A DNA stretch of 64,000 nucleotides from Hondaea fermentalgiana. Its lineage: Eukaryota > Sar > Bigyra > Thraustochytrida > Thraustochytriidae. The DNA lies in assembly GCA_014084085.1 (NCBI GenBank), contig NPFB01000025.1, positions 171,642 to 235,641 on the forward strand. The letters are read 5' to 3'. Position 1 is the stretch's first letter. Each line of letters begins with the position of its first letter. A program made the position numbers and the translations under genes. Shown one piece after another: positions 1 to 10,189 of the stretch. The notes under the pieces were generated by a model. The model was not told where the DNA came from and made no database searches. It saw nothing but the letters and a program-made list of their open reading frames with translations.

Positions 1-21
1 CTCGCGCATGGCGCGCTCGCC

Positions 22-2616
22 ATGCCGCCGCGCCGAGGCTCTGGGCTCGCGAGGAGGACGCTCGCGTCCGCGGGCGGCGGCAAGTCCAAGGCGCAGCGGA
101 GCGCCGCGGACCTCGAGAGGCTTGCGGCCAAGATTGCAGAGAACCCCACCGATACGCGCAACATCGTCGCGGAGCTGCAGCACACGCAAAAAAACGCGCG
201 TGAGGCTTTCCAGAGCTGGCGAAAGGAACACACCGTTTTTCTCATCAGCTCCGGCGTCATCCTCGGCGCCACCATCTTTGGCACCGGGCTGTACATTTTT
301 CTTGAAAAGTACCCGAGCGCCATTGAAGCCTTTGTCGTGGAAAAAGCCGTGCGAGCCTTTGATGGCTCGCTCTCCTTCCGCGCAAAAATGCGCGTCTATC
401 AGGGCCTCCCGGAGCCCAATTTGCCCGACTTTGAGACCGTCTTCATGCGCGCCATCGAGGAAGCCCTGCAGCAGGGCGAAAAGAGCGACGCCAAGGTCTC
501 CATCTCCGCCGGCGACCTCCTCCACGGCTGGGCCGACCAAGTCGAGGCTGCCATATCCAAAGCCGAGTCAACCGTTTTCCTCGCTGCAAAGACGCTCATG
601 CGGTCTCGTCTCGTCGAAGAGGCACAGGAACTCGATACTCTGGAAGAGCGTGTCGAGGCCTTGCGCGAGATCTTCCCCGCGTCCGTGGAAAGGAACCAGG
701 CCATCTCCGCCCAGGTTGATGCCCACCTCGCAAAATCGGACAAGTACGTCCCCGCGCACCTCATGGAGCGACTGCGACCGCAGCACCCGGAGACCAGCGC
801 CAACGTACTGACCTCCATCCTCATTGGCGCAATTGCCTTCTTTCCCGGCCCCGTCAACAAGCTCATTCACTTCCTCGACCAGCCAGCCATTGAGTCCGAA
901 CATGAGCGCGCAATCGTCATCAAGGAGATCGTAGACGATCTCAACATTACCGCACAGCAACAGGACCTTGGCGCTTCTGCGGCCAGCGGCAAGGATGCTA
1001 CGCCAGTGCAAACACCCTCGTTGCGACGCAGACCTACGGGCCGCCGTCTTCTCGAAGACGCCGGCATCCTCCAGACAGCGCTGGAAAAAACGCTTTCCAA
1101 AATGAAGCAGCTCTTCGACGACCTGACTCCTGCAATGAAGACCTTTGTGTTGACGCAAGCGCTCAACACCACCATTAGCAACCTGCAAAACATGCCTCGC
1201 GTCGGTGGCGTATCCCCTTACGATCTCTACGTGCGCGCCATCGAAAATGATCTCATTGGCCCTCTGCGCCGTGACGCCCGCATCACCGAGGATATGCTCA
1301 AGGAGGTCAAGCACATCTTCTTGGCCATGCCCGGCGACCTACAGACCCGCGTGCTTCTCACGGCGCTTCGACATCCGCTGGCTCGCATTCCCCTCGACGA
1401 GGCCTCGCCCGAGGCCCAGGCCGAGCTTGTGCGGGATCTTCTCAGTAGCGGCGGTGTCGTCGCCATCAAGCTCGCCCAAATGCTTGCCGAGCATCCGAGA
1501 ATGCCCGAGGATTTCCAAAAGATGCTCGGCGACCTCCGCGACAAGAACGGGCCCATGCCCACGACAGAATACTGGTGGCAAATCCCGAGCTCCGTGCGTT
1601 CCACCATTTCCCACATTGGCCCATGTCTCGGAACGGGTTCCGTCAAGCAGGCCAACGCTGCCATTTTTGAAGATGGGTCCAAGTACGCCGTGGTCGTGTT
1701 GCGCGCCCAAGTCGAAGACGAGGCACTCTCCTCGATTGGTGCTTTGCAGACCTCTGATGAACTCGGGTCAGTCGCCACTCGCCTCGGTCGCCTCGTATAC
1801 GGCGAATTCAATCTCTTCAACGAGGGCGAGGTTCTCAACGAATTTGCCTCCACGCTCATCGGCCAGCATCCTCTCTTTCACGTCGTCCGGGTTCGGCATC
1901 ACTCGCCCAAGTGTCTTATTGAGGAAATTGCCTCGGGGACCTCGGTGGCAAACGTGCTCGAGCGCCCGCAGCGCGGCCAAAGTGCCCAGCAACAGCGCCG
2001 TCGCGTCTTCGACATGCTTGTCGAGTACCATCGCACCGTCATGGCCGCCTTCATCAAGGACGGCGTCATTCACTCCGATATTCATCTCGGAAACGCCAAC
2101 TTTTACAAGGACATCGAGACGGGCAAGGAAGAGTTCATTCTCTTTGATGTCGGGCAATTTGACCGCATTGGCCTCCCCGACACGAAGGCGCTGCTCTGGA
2201 CGCTCGCATCACTCGCCACCGATGAGTATCGTGTCCTACTTCGCAGCGTTGCACTCGCCCATCTCGCGTCCACCTCGTCGCTGCGCGACAAGTCATTCTC
2301 TGAAAAGGATGAAAAGAAGGAACTGCACAGACGTCTCGACGAGGCCTACGGTGAGGCTATTGCGCTAAACGCCGATGGCGAGAGCCCCGACAAGCGCACC
2401 GCATACATGCTCTTGCTTCGCGCTGCTGAAAACCGCGGAATCAATGTCCCCGCCGGTGCCTTTAGCGTCGCAAAGATGATTGACGGAATCGTCTCTCAGC
2501 AAGAGCGCTACGATCTTCCCCTCGTCGTCGACGACGAAATCGAGCACTTTCTGCGCAAGCACATGACCTGGGGAGAGCTCGTCGGCATTGGCGCTCGACA
2601 GTTTCACATCTTGTAG
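22..2616 (+). CDS. ABC1/UbiB (ADCK)-family atypical kinase-like protein, Lys-less
   Basis: This 864-aa ORF matches the ABC1/ADCK/UbiB family, which supports coenzyme Q and lipid metabolism in mitochondria and plastids. The N-terminal 40 residues are basic and could be an organelle-targeting peptide. A hydrophobic helix lies at about residues 72-93. The family KxGQ motif appears as KLAQ (483-486). The catalytic-loop equivalent HSDIHLGN (684-691) keeps Asp686 and Asn691, and DVG (709-711) supplies the metal-binding Asp. Two things are odd. The Ala-rich nucleotide loop is replaced by GTGS, and the beta-3 lysine of the usual AVKV is valine 558 (AVVV). The frame stays open to the window edge, so the true start could lie further upstream; ATG 22 is the first visible start with a plausible targeting peptide. 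Family assignment is fairly firm; catalytic activity is doubtful. Confidence 0.85.
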   Translation: MPPRRGSGLARRTLASAGGGKSKAQRSAADLERLAAKIAENPTDTRNIVAELQHTQKNAREAFQSWRKEHTVFLISSGVILGATIFGTGLYIFLEKYPSAIEAFVVEKAVRAFDGSLSFRAKMRVYQGLPEPNLPDFETVFMRAIEEALQQGEKSDAKVSISAGDLLHGWADQVEAAISKAESTVFLAAKTLMRSRLVEEAQELDTLEERVEALREIFPASVERNQAISAQVDAHLAKSDKYVPAHLMERLRPQHPETSANVLTSILIGAIAFFPGPVNKLIHFLDQPAIESEHERAIVIKEIVDDLNITAQQQDLGASAASGKDATPVQTPSLRRRPTGRRLLEDAGILQTALEKTLSKMKQLFDDLTPAMKTFVLTQALNTTISNLQNMPRVGGVSPYDLYVRAIENDLIGPLRRDARITEDMLKEVKHIFLAMPGDLQTRVLLTALRHPLARIPLDEASPEAQAELVRDLLSSGGVVAIKLAQMLAEHPRMPEDFQKMLGDLRDKNGPMPTTEYWWQIPSSVRSTISHIGPCLGTGSVKQANAAIFEDGSKYAVVVLRAQVEDEALSSIGALQTSDELGSVATRLGRLVYGEFNLFNEGEVLNEFASTLIGQHPLFHVVRVRHHSPKCLIEEIASGTSVANVLERPQRGQSAQQQRRRVFDMLVEYHRTVMAAFIKDGVIHSDIHLGNANFYKDIETGKEEFILFDVGQFDRIGLPDTKALLWTLASLATDEYRVLLRSVALAHLASTSSLRDKSFSEKDEKKELHRRLDEAYGEAIALNADGESPDKRTAYMLLLRAAENRGINVPAGAFSVAKMIDGIVSQQERYDLPLVVDDEIEHFLRKHMTWGELVGIGARQFHIL

Positions 2617-3122
2617 CAAAAAGAATCACTCCATCTCACTCACTTCAGCATAGCCGAGAACCATTCACCGACCAATCCAGGCATCCCATAAAAGTAAGAA
2701 AAAGTCATGAATCCACCTGCGTCCTTGCTGGCAGATCACCATGTTGCCAAGTACGAATCAAAAGCCCTTTGCGGCCATAATCCTCATCCAGAGTTTATCA
2801 GAACGTGCCAGTCTTGGGCGAGCGAGAGCAGATTTAGACGAAAACCCACGTGAGGAGCAGCGTAGTTTCGCAGAGCTTAGTAGAAGTCTTGATCGACCTC
2901 TTCCATGTCAGCATTGTAAAAACAGTAGTAAATTCGGTCTCGTCGTTACCGAGCCTTTCTTTTTTTTTTGAGGGAGCCGCAGCTCCGAAGAGATACAAAC
3001 TACGATCCTGGAATGCGCCCGGGCGGGGCGAGGACAGGAGGGCGCGGAAAGCCCCACGAGACGCGTAGCGTGCGCGGGAGGGGCTTGAGCAGGTCGTGAG
3101 CGCTAGCTCTGGCGCCAGTATA
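2617..3122. other. intergenic spacer
   Basis: This 506-bp region separates the ABC1-like gene from the small membrane-protein gene. It contains a T run near 2960 and no ORF that looks coding. It probably holds the 3' UTR of the first gene and the promoter of the second. Confidence 0.6.
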
Positions 3123-3731
3123 ATGTGCCTCTGCAGCCTGGCAATGAGCCATGTTGGCTTGCTCGTTGCCGAGGTTCTCTTCGCGACACCGATGATCTAT
3201 CTTTGGCAACACTCAGAGGTGGACGGACCCTCGGGACTTGGATGGTTTCTCTTCGTCGCGGCCGTCGCGACGATTGGCTTTGTCTTTGTGTGCGCACGTA
3301 AGTGCTGCAGCAGCATCTTTCTGGTGAGATGCGCGGCGAACGCCATTCTCGCCGTCTATATGCTCTGTCAGCTTGCCATTGTCGGCTTGGGTACCGCTTA
3401 CGCCTATGCGTTCTTTTATCCAATTACTGGAGGTCGAGCCGAAGAGTATCGCAAAAGATATTTCATTGACTACGATTCCGACATAAGTCACTTACAGTTT
3501 GTCATCGTCTTTAGCTTCGGGGGCACCTGCTCGGTCATCATGGCCTTTTTAGCTCTCATTTTGACCTTACACGCATGGAAGGTCGCCCAGATCACGGATG
3601 ACATCAAGTCGACCAAGAGCAAGCGTCGGCAAGAGTACGATCCCGAGAGACAGCCATTTCTACCCGTTGCCAAGGAAATCGAGGATGACACAGAACCCCA
3701 AAATAATAAGAACACAATGCAATTAACCTAG
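3123..3731 (+). CDS. hypothetical four-transmembrane protein
   Basis: The first ATG in this frame gives 202 aa (a GTG nine codons upstream is not needed). Four hydrophobic segments lie at about residues 8-28, 40-57, 68-98 and 127-153. A short polar loop sits between helices 3 and 4, and a charged Lys/Glu/Asp-rich cytoplasmic-looking tail follows residue 155. The tail contains QPFLPV, which could be a sorting signal, but that is speculative. The layout recalls small tetraspan proteins, but the CCG motif of true tetraspanins is absent. I do not recognise the family. Confidence 0.7.
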   Translation: MCLCSLAMSHVGLLVAEVLFATPMIYLWQHSEVDGPSGLGWFLFVAAVATIGFVFVCARKCCSSIFLVRCAANAILAVYMLCQLAIVGLGTAYAYAFFYPITGGRAEEYRKRYFIDYDSDISHLQFVIVFSFGGTCSVIMAFLALILTLHAWKVAQITDDIKSTKSKRRQEYDPERQPFLPVAKEIEDDTEPQNNKNTMQLT

Positions 3732-4153
3732 CCTATGCCTTACGTAACATAAGCAAATGCACGTCTAAAAGCTCGATTCGAACGTTCGCTCTAAGATATT
3801 GATGGCGATCATCGGCTCCGAAGTTAATATAATCTTATTTTCTGCCCTGCCGCCCTCGCTCGTTATTTTTTCGTCACCCTCACCTCGTGTGGCCAAAAGC
3901 TCATCCAAGTCACAGTAAAATTTGGCTGGGTGCGTTCATGAGCACGAGTCGCTGAGCGTGCCTGGTGCAAATAGCCTCACGTTTCCCGACGATGCTGACG
4001 GCAGGAATGGAAAAGTCAAGAAAATGAAATTACAGCTTGCGTATCACGATTAAAGGGCTGCAAGTCAAGAATGATCGCGCCCATCACATTTCCCATCTAA
4101 TTACTGTCAGGTCGGAAAAAGTTGTTGGCGTAATAAACAATTTTATCAAAAGC
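3732..4153. other. convergent intergenic spacer
   Basis: This 422-bp region lies between the convergent 3' ends of the four-TM gene and the WD40 gene. It is AT-richer than its flanks and contains no credible ORF. It should hold both polyadenylation regions. Confidence 0.6.
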
Positions 4154-5551
4154 TTAGCGGCGCGACTTGCGACGCGCGCCGCCACGACGTACTGGCCCGC
4201 GCTTCGTCTTGGCGTGAGTCCACTCGCATACAAGGCCATCCTCTCCACCGGAGAGAATCATGGCCGGCACTCCAGACGTTGGATCTGGCCGCAAAAACGC
4301 CACCGAACGCACGTCCTTCTTGTGACCCAAATTGCTCTGCACTGTGCACAGCTTTTGAACACCCGCAAGGGTAACGTCACCGAGACAAATCGTGCCCGTG
4401 TGATCTCCAGATACCAGGAGCAAGGATTGGCTCCGCGACCCCGGCGGACCCTCGACATAGGCACAGTCGATCAGGAAATCAGAAGGCATGCCTTGCGCTG
4501 CCAAACGCTCTCGGATCATGGGAAACTCTGCCATTGCAACCGCTTTTTGCGCGTGGAAAAGATGCAGCGTCTCAGAATGAGTCAAACAATAGAGACACTC
4601 TTGCGAAGGGCCAAAGAAACCAATCTTGCTCACCGGAGACTCCGCGTTCAGCACCGAGACAAGCGCGTCCTCCTCGGTCCGCTGCCGAATATCGAAATAA
4701 CACACCAAGCCATCGAGTCCCGCCGTCGCAAGCTCCGTCTTCCGCATTGGATTGAAACGAATCTGCGTAATGCCTTCGTAGTGAGAATCCTCGTAGCTAC
4801 CCAACGGCCGCGCGGCACGTCGATCCCAAAACAAAAGCCTTGACTCTTCATCTTCGTCTGTGCCAGCTGCCAAAAGACTATTTTCCGCACCGACATCAAT
4901 ACTCAGAAACGGAACAGGCTCAGCTCCCGCTAATGGGGCACGAAATTTCTGTTCCATGCGGCCTGTGCGACGATCCCACATGGCTGCGACACCATCCTCT
5001 GCACAGGTGAATACAGCATGAGGTTCGTTATGGGAGTCCCCAAAGCTTAAACCGGTGACGCGGTCCTCGTGCCCAAGCATAACCTGAGTTCCGGCCGTAG
5101 TGAGTCCACGTTCGAGGTCGTACAATCGGACGCCAAAATCGGACCACCATGATCCAGCAAGCGTCCCATCCCAATTTGTGCTAACATGCATGACGTACAC
5201 ATCATCGTCAAGCTCGTCTCCATCTTCCTCGTCGGCGTGGTAGTTGGAGTCACTCTCCATCATGGGAGTGCCGTCAGGAACGCCATTCTGCTGCACACCT
5301 TCTGCGGGCTGAATCGTCTTTTTGTGGGGGACTTTACTGCTGCCGTTCACGTCCACGTCATCTAGCATTGTATCATCGTCGTCTACATTGGTCTTTTTTG
5401 CGGTAAAAGGCTGCGATCGCGATTCGTGGGAGGTTGTCTCTTGCTTTCCGGCAAGAGACGCGCCGGCATTGCTACCATTCGAATTTGTCTGTCCAGCGCA
5501 GCTTGCAACGCTGTTGACAAGCTCAAAACCGCTAATCTGCGCAGTCCTCAT
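4154..5551 (-). CDS. WDR89-like WD40-repeat protein
   Basis: The 465-aa product is a WD40 beta-propeller most like WDR89. After a roughly 130-aa low-complexity acidic N-terminus come blades recognisable by GHEDRVTGLSF, AAMWDRRTG, LLFWDRRA, SHYEGITQIRFNP, LATAGLDGLVCYFDI and SGGEDGLVCEW. The segment reading DGLVCYFDIRQRTEEDALVS closely fits the WDR89 signature in which a blade is followed by EDAL. The C-terminus is a basic Arg/Lys/Gly tail (GGARRKSRR), suggesting nuclear or RNA contact. Human WDR89 is about 390 aa, so the acidic N-terminal extension is extra. WD40 identity is secure; WDR89 orthology is likely but unproved. It is divergently arranged with the ITFG2-like gene. Confidence 0.85.
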   Translation of the reverse strand: MRTAQISGFELVNSVASCAGQTNSNGSNAGASLAGKQETTSHESRSQPFTAKKTNVDDDDTMLDDVDVNGSSKVPHKKTIQPAEGVQQNGVPDGTPMMESDSNYHADEEDGDELDDDVYVMHVSTNWDGTLAGSWWSDFGVRLYDLERGLTTAGTQVMLGHEDRVTGLSFGDSHNEPHAVFTCAEDGVAAMWDRRTGRMEQKFRAPLAGAEPVPFLSIDVGAENSLLAAGTDEDEESRLLFWDRRAARPLGSYEDSHYEGITQIRFNPMRKTELATAGLDGLVCYFDIRQRTEEDALVSVLNAESPVSKIGFFGPSQECLYCLTHSETLHLFHAQKAVAMAEFPMIRERLAAQGMPSDFLIDCAYVEGPPGSRSQSLLLVSGDHTGTICLGDVTLAGVQKLCTVQSNLGHKKDVRSVAFLRPDPTSGVPAMILSGGEDGLVCEWTHAKTKRGPVRRGGARRKSRR

Positions 5552-6280
5552 TCAGGTGACGTGGCGTCGCGTGGCGTTAGTAAATCTGTTCTTTTGCTTC
5601 GTGTCGAACAACATGCTGGGCCTCCCTCCACCTCCCCACTCTTTTCGACAGCACTCCCTAGCGAACAAGGACCAGACCCTTCATTGTCTTGTCTCCTTTG
5701 GTCGTGAACTGTCTCGTCTTCACTGCAATCAACGCCCAAAACGTACCAGCGAGTGTGTGAGCGACTTGGCCGACTCTGCAGCAGCGCCTTGCGTCCTTGC
5801 CGCGTGCAAGGGGTCGACCTTGGCCGCGTGCCCCGCTTTGCTCTGCTTCGAGGCCATCTTCGCTCGTGCGATGTCGCGCCGAAGAAGAACCCGGCCGCGC
5901 AGGGCCCGTGCGCTCCGCCTCTCGCGCTGCTCGCCGTCGTGCGCCCCGTCAGAGGCGTTCCTCTCTCCGCGACGCCAGCGCTGCGCGCGATGGGAGTCTG
6001 CGCGCCCGAGCCAGGCAAGAACCCATCCATCCACGAGTGCCACTCGTCGCAGGAAACCGCCGATTCCGTAACGGCGCGTAACCGAGGGCGCCAGTTTCGA
6101 GCGCGTGCAGGGAGCGAGCCAGGCTCGGAGCCGGCGGATGGATATTCATTGCCAGTCGAGCATGCGCGCAGGCAGGCAGGCAGACCACATCGAGACGCCA
6201 GGGCAGCGCTGCAGCTGCACCCCCGCGCGCGACCGCAGCTCTTGGCCAGAGCCCCCGCCCCCGCGAGAAGCGGAGGGACC
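5552..6280. other. divergent promoter region
   Basis: This 729-bp region separates the divergent WDR89-like and ITFG2-like genes. The ITFG2 frame stays open back to 5753, but that translation is Arg/Ala/Pro-rich and lacks family similarity, so I treat it as 5' UTR and promoter. Confidence 0.55.
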
Positions 6281-7167
6281 ATGAACCGGCGGAAGCACAA
6301 GGTCTCGAAGCACGACAAGGCGCACGTCGAGGAGACCTTCGACCAGCGCCAGGTTAGCCTCGTGGAGCGCGTCGAGGTCCCCTTCGAGGGCAGCCTCTTG
6401 CCGGCCGCCTGCGCGCTGGGCGATGTCGACGGCGACGGGGACCAGGAGCTCGTCGTGGGCAACTGCGACGGGAAACTCTTTGTGTACAAGCACGGCGCGC
6501 TGCACGCGACGTACAATGATCTTGGCACGATCGTAGCCGTCTTTGTGCGGAACGACTTTGCGCGCAAAGGCGCTGCAGACATTGTTGTCATGAATGGTGA
6601 GGGCAGCTGTCACGTACTTGCAGCCCCTGCAGCGTCAGCACCCCGTGTCTCGGAAACGCTCAAACTCGAGTCGATTGCGATCTTTGACATTCCCTGGAAT
6701 GTGACCTGCGCGCATTTCTGTGACCTTTTTGAGCGAGGACAGGAATTGCTCGTGCTCGCAAGCTCACATGGCGGTCTAATCAGCGAGACGACCATTAATG
6801 CCTATCGTGTGCAGACTTCGACATTGCGGCGCTCTGGCGTGCCTCGACGCGGTCTTAACGTTGTCATCGAGTGGCCTGTGCCGGGCGCTGCGATGTCCAT
6901 GTCGCACATAAAGCTACCCAACACGAAGGGCAAACTAATACTTGTTGGGCTTCAATTTGGTGGCATTGTCTCGCTCACGGCAGATGGTGGCGTCTTTCGG
7001 CACCATTTTGATGATCTCGAGAAACGCACTGCGGATAATGTCGGCAGATCTTCACCCAATGGTCCAGGCCCTGTTTCCCGCGAAGGATCCTTTGGCGCGG
7101 CAGGCATTCTTGGCCAACAGCCAGATGGGGCATTACTCGTGAGTCGTCCCACAATTGTCTTTGGACT

Positions 7168-7208
<41 letters not shown>

Positions 7209-8080
7209 TGAACACGTACTCTCCAGGAAAGGCAAATAGTGACCGCCCTTTGCATGATTCTGCACCTGCCTCTTCTTCGTCTTCTTCGTCTTCTCTGACC
7301 GAGCCTGAGACAGCACAAACATCTGCTCGACCTCGGCCAAAGTCTACGGGAGGAAACGCCACGAATATATCGGGGCGCACCGAGGGCTCCGAGTTGCTCA
7401 GACAAGTGATGAGCCAGGGAAAACCTCAAAGTGATCTTTCAAGAAACAATTTCGACGATGAAGAGCGGCGGGGCCTTGCAGTCCTTTGTTTTGGTAGCAC
7501 GCTTCGTCTCGAGCGAATCGCTGATGCATATGCGGGCAAGGGGCCAGCCTATATTACCAATCAACTAGTCTGGCAAGAAGAGCAACAGTGCCAACTTTTC
7601 GCCGTCCAGGCTCTCGACATCAATCAAGATGGCAACTCTGAGATTGTCTCATGCGCTTGGAATGGACTGACTTGCATCTACGATCTAGACAACAACGTTG
7701 TGCGCTATCAGTTTGAGTCTCGCGTGCAAGGCTTTTTGGCTGGTCATTACTCCTGCACGCCGGGTCAGACTTCGGCCTGTTTCATTTACGTCACATTCGA
7801 CAAATCAATCGTGATCTGCCATGATGTGCGGTCCTGCGTGCAAAATATCCCGGCATTGACGCTGCTCGACGTCTTGACCAGACGAGGGGAATTGGACTTT
7901 GTCCTCAATCGCCTTGACGAAGCATGCCCATCCAAAGAGAAGAACGAACGCGCGCGCGCCTTGGACAAAGCAGAAGACACGGACAAAAGCACCATTGAAG
8001 ACCTCCACATTGCCAAGTTGTTGCGCAGACAGCTTCATGCGCCACTCCAGGCACCCTTGCCATCCTCCCCTCCAACATAA
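6281..8080 (+). CDS. ITFG2-like FG-GAP repeat protein (KICSTOR subunit)
   Basis: Starting at the ATG of 6281 gives 599 aa. The N-terminal region aligns by eye with ITFG2: a beta-strand lead-in, then an FG-GAP calcium-loop repeat ALGDVDGDGDQELVVGN near residue 45, and a second, LDINQDGNSEIVS, near 444. ITFG2 with KPTN, KICS2 and SZT2 forms KICSTOR, which recruits GATOR1 to lysosomes to restrain TORC1 under amino-acid starvation. A central insert (about 245-400) is low complexity, with about 12 Gln encoded by pure CAG (7168-7204) and a poly-Ser stretch. The start was chosen because similarity begins shortly after it; 176 more codons are open upstream but look non-coding. I see no neighbouring KICSTOR genes. 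Confidence 0.8.
7168..7204 (+). repeat. (CAG)n microsatellite encoding poly-Gln
   Basis: An uninterrupted CAG run inside the ITFG2-like gene encodes about 12 glutamines. It lies in a low-complexity insert between the propeller parts and is expected to vary in length between alleles. Confidence 0.95.
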
Positions 8081-8495
8081 TGTCGCGTCGAGTCGAGATG
8101 ACACCCTTCGCAAACTCGTTGTCCCCTTCCAGTTTCCACCTGCAGTCAAATTTTCCCAGAGGCTGCCCGAGCACATTTATGTGTCGCTTACTTATCCATG
8201 TTGTATATATTTTTTCTCGTGCGCGCCTCGTGATCCATCTGTGAGCCCCTCCATCCTTTACGGATTGCCTAAAAATTCGGGGACAAACTTCATGTGTCTC
8301 CTATAACGGCTCTCGCCTCCTCAAGTGAGTAAGTTCGCGGGAGATGTTTGACAAGTAGAGAACGAAGCTCGGCCCAGTAGCCGCGAGCGCGACGGACGGC
8401 CCTGCACTCTCTCCGCAAAGAGTAAGGAGCAGAAGCGACGCTGGCACGCCCGCGCCGTCGCGCTCCACCCCGGACTCGTGTCAGGACCAAGAAAC
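8081..8495. other. intergenic spacer
   Basis: This 415-bp region lies between two plus-strand genes. It should hold the ITFG2-like 3' UTR and the promoter of the armadillo gene. No credible ORF is seen. Confidence 0.55.
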
Positions 8496-10109
8496 ATGGA
8501 AAGACCACGTCTGGTTCAGGCTCAAAACCAAGCCGTCCCGCGACTGTATGGGCCTCGGAGCCATGGGGAGCCGGGTCGCCCACGAATTCCATCCCCCGTT
8601 CGCAGGGACATCCAGGGCCGTAGAGACCATGGAACTTGCGAAGGTTTCGAACCGCAGCCGCCGTTCAGCCATGTTGTTCTCAACGTTCGTGAACGAGCTT
8701 TCTGGGCCCAGGCTCTGGCGCGCGATCCTATTACACCAGAGTTTGATCGAGCGCCGGCCAGCGAGATTGTGCAGACACTGCAACATCGAATTCGCATCGA
8801 TACCTCATCAGCCGAAGAAGAGAACAAATTCTGGGCCCAGCTCGGACAGCTCGTTCGTCAAGCCCAAGAGGCACGCAAACTGGTCCGTCGCCTCGACCTT
8901 ACGCTCCCACACAAAACCAGGCAGGAAACGCTCCATCAGCTCCCGCCTCAAGATGTTCGCGTCGAGAGCGAACGGGACCTTGTACCAGATGTGGCTCCGC
9001 CATCTCCAGTCCGCAACGCACACAAACCTGGATTTTGTGCCAAAAATGTCAAGGCTACGCTGGAAGCCATGAAACGTCACAAAACCAATTCTCGTATTCA
9101 GGAGCAAGGTTGCCGCGCCCTCGTCGAACTCATCAAAGACGGAAAGAAGAAGCGCAAACAACAGGCTCAAGATCCCGAAGGCAGCTGGTCTTGCGCTGCG
9201 TGTCATTTTCGCAACAGACCCAAGGATCACGCATGCCGTATCTGTACAGGCACGGCAAAGGCCAAAACATGGCACGAAATTGGCGATACTTTTAGGCCCG
9301 AAGATTCTACGACCAACGACGGTGATACTATGCCCGGTGCATCTCCAAGCAAAGTGCCCGAGTGTCAGCAGGTCCTCGATAACGCTGGCATACCAAGTAT
9401 TATCTACGCCATGCGCGCCTTCGGGTCCAGCGAAAGGGTTCTGCGCGTCGCCTGCTATGCTCTTGCGCAGCTCGTCCAGGAAGACGCATCGGCTGTCCAA
9501 CGCATAGCTGCGGCTGGCGGTATTGCAGAAATCCTGGCGGCAATGCAAGTTCTCTGCACGGACAGAGAGGTGCAAACGCAGTGTATGGGCATTTTAGCTT
9601 CCCCTGAACTTGCTGCAGACGAGGTCGTTCGAATTGACACCGAACACTTTGCTTCAGTCGTTTGTCAGAGCCTTTGGCGTTATCCCAAGGCAATGCGACT
9701 TCAAGCGCTCGGCTTTCTCGCGCTCGCAAATCTTGGCATGAAGTCAGATGCCGCCACGAACCTCCTTGTTTGCGATCCGCGTTTCCTCGCACATCAACGA
9801 GTGATTCGTTTGCTTCATGCCGAAGCAGAGCATAAACCAGCATCTGCCGCGCAAAATATGCACACTGTCACGTCTGGCTTGTGGCTACTCGCTACCTTGT
9901 CGCGTGAGCTCAATGACGGGTCGCACGAGAGCATACGTCAATGCATATCGCAGGCTGGCGCAGTTCAGCTTGCCATGGCGTTTCTTACAGCTCACCCTGC
10001 TCATCAAAGCATCCAAACCAATGGCAGGGTACTCTTGGAGCGACTTGGCGTCTCATTCCAAGAGGAGGTATCCCTGCAGGATGGCGAAACAACCTGTCTA
10101 TTACAGTAA
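8496..10109 (+). CDS. armadillo-repeat protein with inserted RanBP2-type zinc finger
   Basis: The ATG at 8496 gives 537 aa. Helical armadillo-type segments are visible at about residues 170-205 (ending GCRALVELI) and from about 285 on (RVLRVACYALAQLVQ, RIAAAGGIAEILAAMQ, GFLALANLG, GLWLLATLSRELNDG). Between them, at about 228-252, is a complete RanBP2/NZF zinc finger with spacing W-x-C-x2-C-x10-C-x2-C (WSCAACHFRNRPKDHACRIC). RanBP2 fingers bind ubiquitin, RNA or Ran-GDP; armadillo solenoids bind proteins. The finger appears to sit inside an inter-repeat loop. A GTG six codons upstream was rejected as start. The N-terminal 100 residues are Pro/Arg-rich and unrecognised. Precise function is unknown. 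Confidence 0.75.
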   Translation: MERPRLVQAQNQAVPRLYGPRSHGEPGRPRIPSPVRRDIQGRRDHGTCEGFEPQPPFSHVVLNVRERAFWAQALARDPITPEFDRAPASEIVQTLQHRIRIDTSSAEEENKFWAQLGQLVRQAQEARKLVRRLDLTLPHKTRQETLHQLPPQDVRVESERDLVPDVAPPSPVRNAHKPGFCAKNVKATLEAMKRHKTNSRIQEQGCRALVELIKDGKKKRKQQAQDPEGSWSCAACHFRNRPKDHACRICTGTAKAKTWHEIGDTFRPEDSTTNDGDTMPGASPSKVPECQQVLDNAGIPSIIYAMRAFGSSERVLRVACYALAQLVQEDASAVQRIAAAGGIAEILAAMQVLCTDREVQTQCMGILASPELAADEVVRIDTEHFASVVCQSLWRYPKAMRLQALGFLALANLGMKSDAATNLLVCDPRFLAHQRVIRLLHAEAEHKPASAAQNMHTVTSGLWLLATLSRELNDGSHESIRQCISQAGAVQLAMAFLTAHPAHQSIQTNGRVLLERLGVSFQEEVSLQDGETTCLLQ

Positions 10110-10189
10110 ACAAAAAGGACAAGATGTTGGTGCTTGCTTTTATTTTCCCAGAATTTTTTAATTTTTCGATGGCCTGGCTTGTGGTTGGT

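Noticed and set aside
5753..6280. 176-codon N-terminal extension of the ITFG2-like ORF
   Set aside because: Family similarity begins after the ATG at 6281; the upstream part is Arg/Ala/Pro-rich and lies in a divergent promoter.
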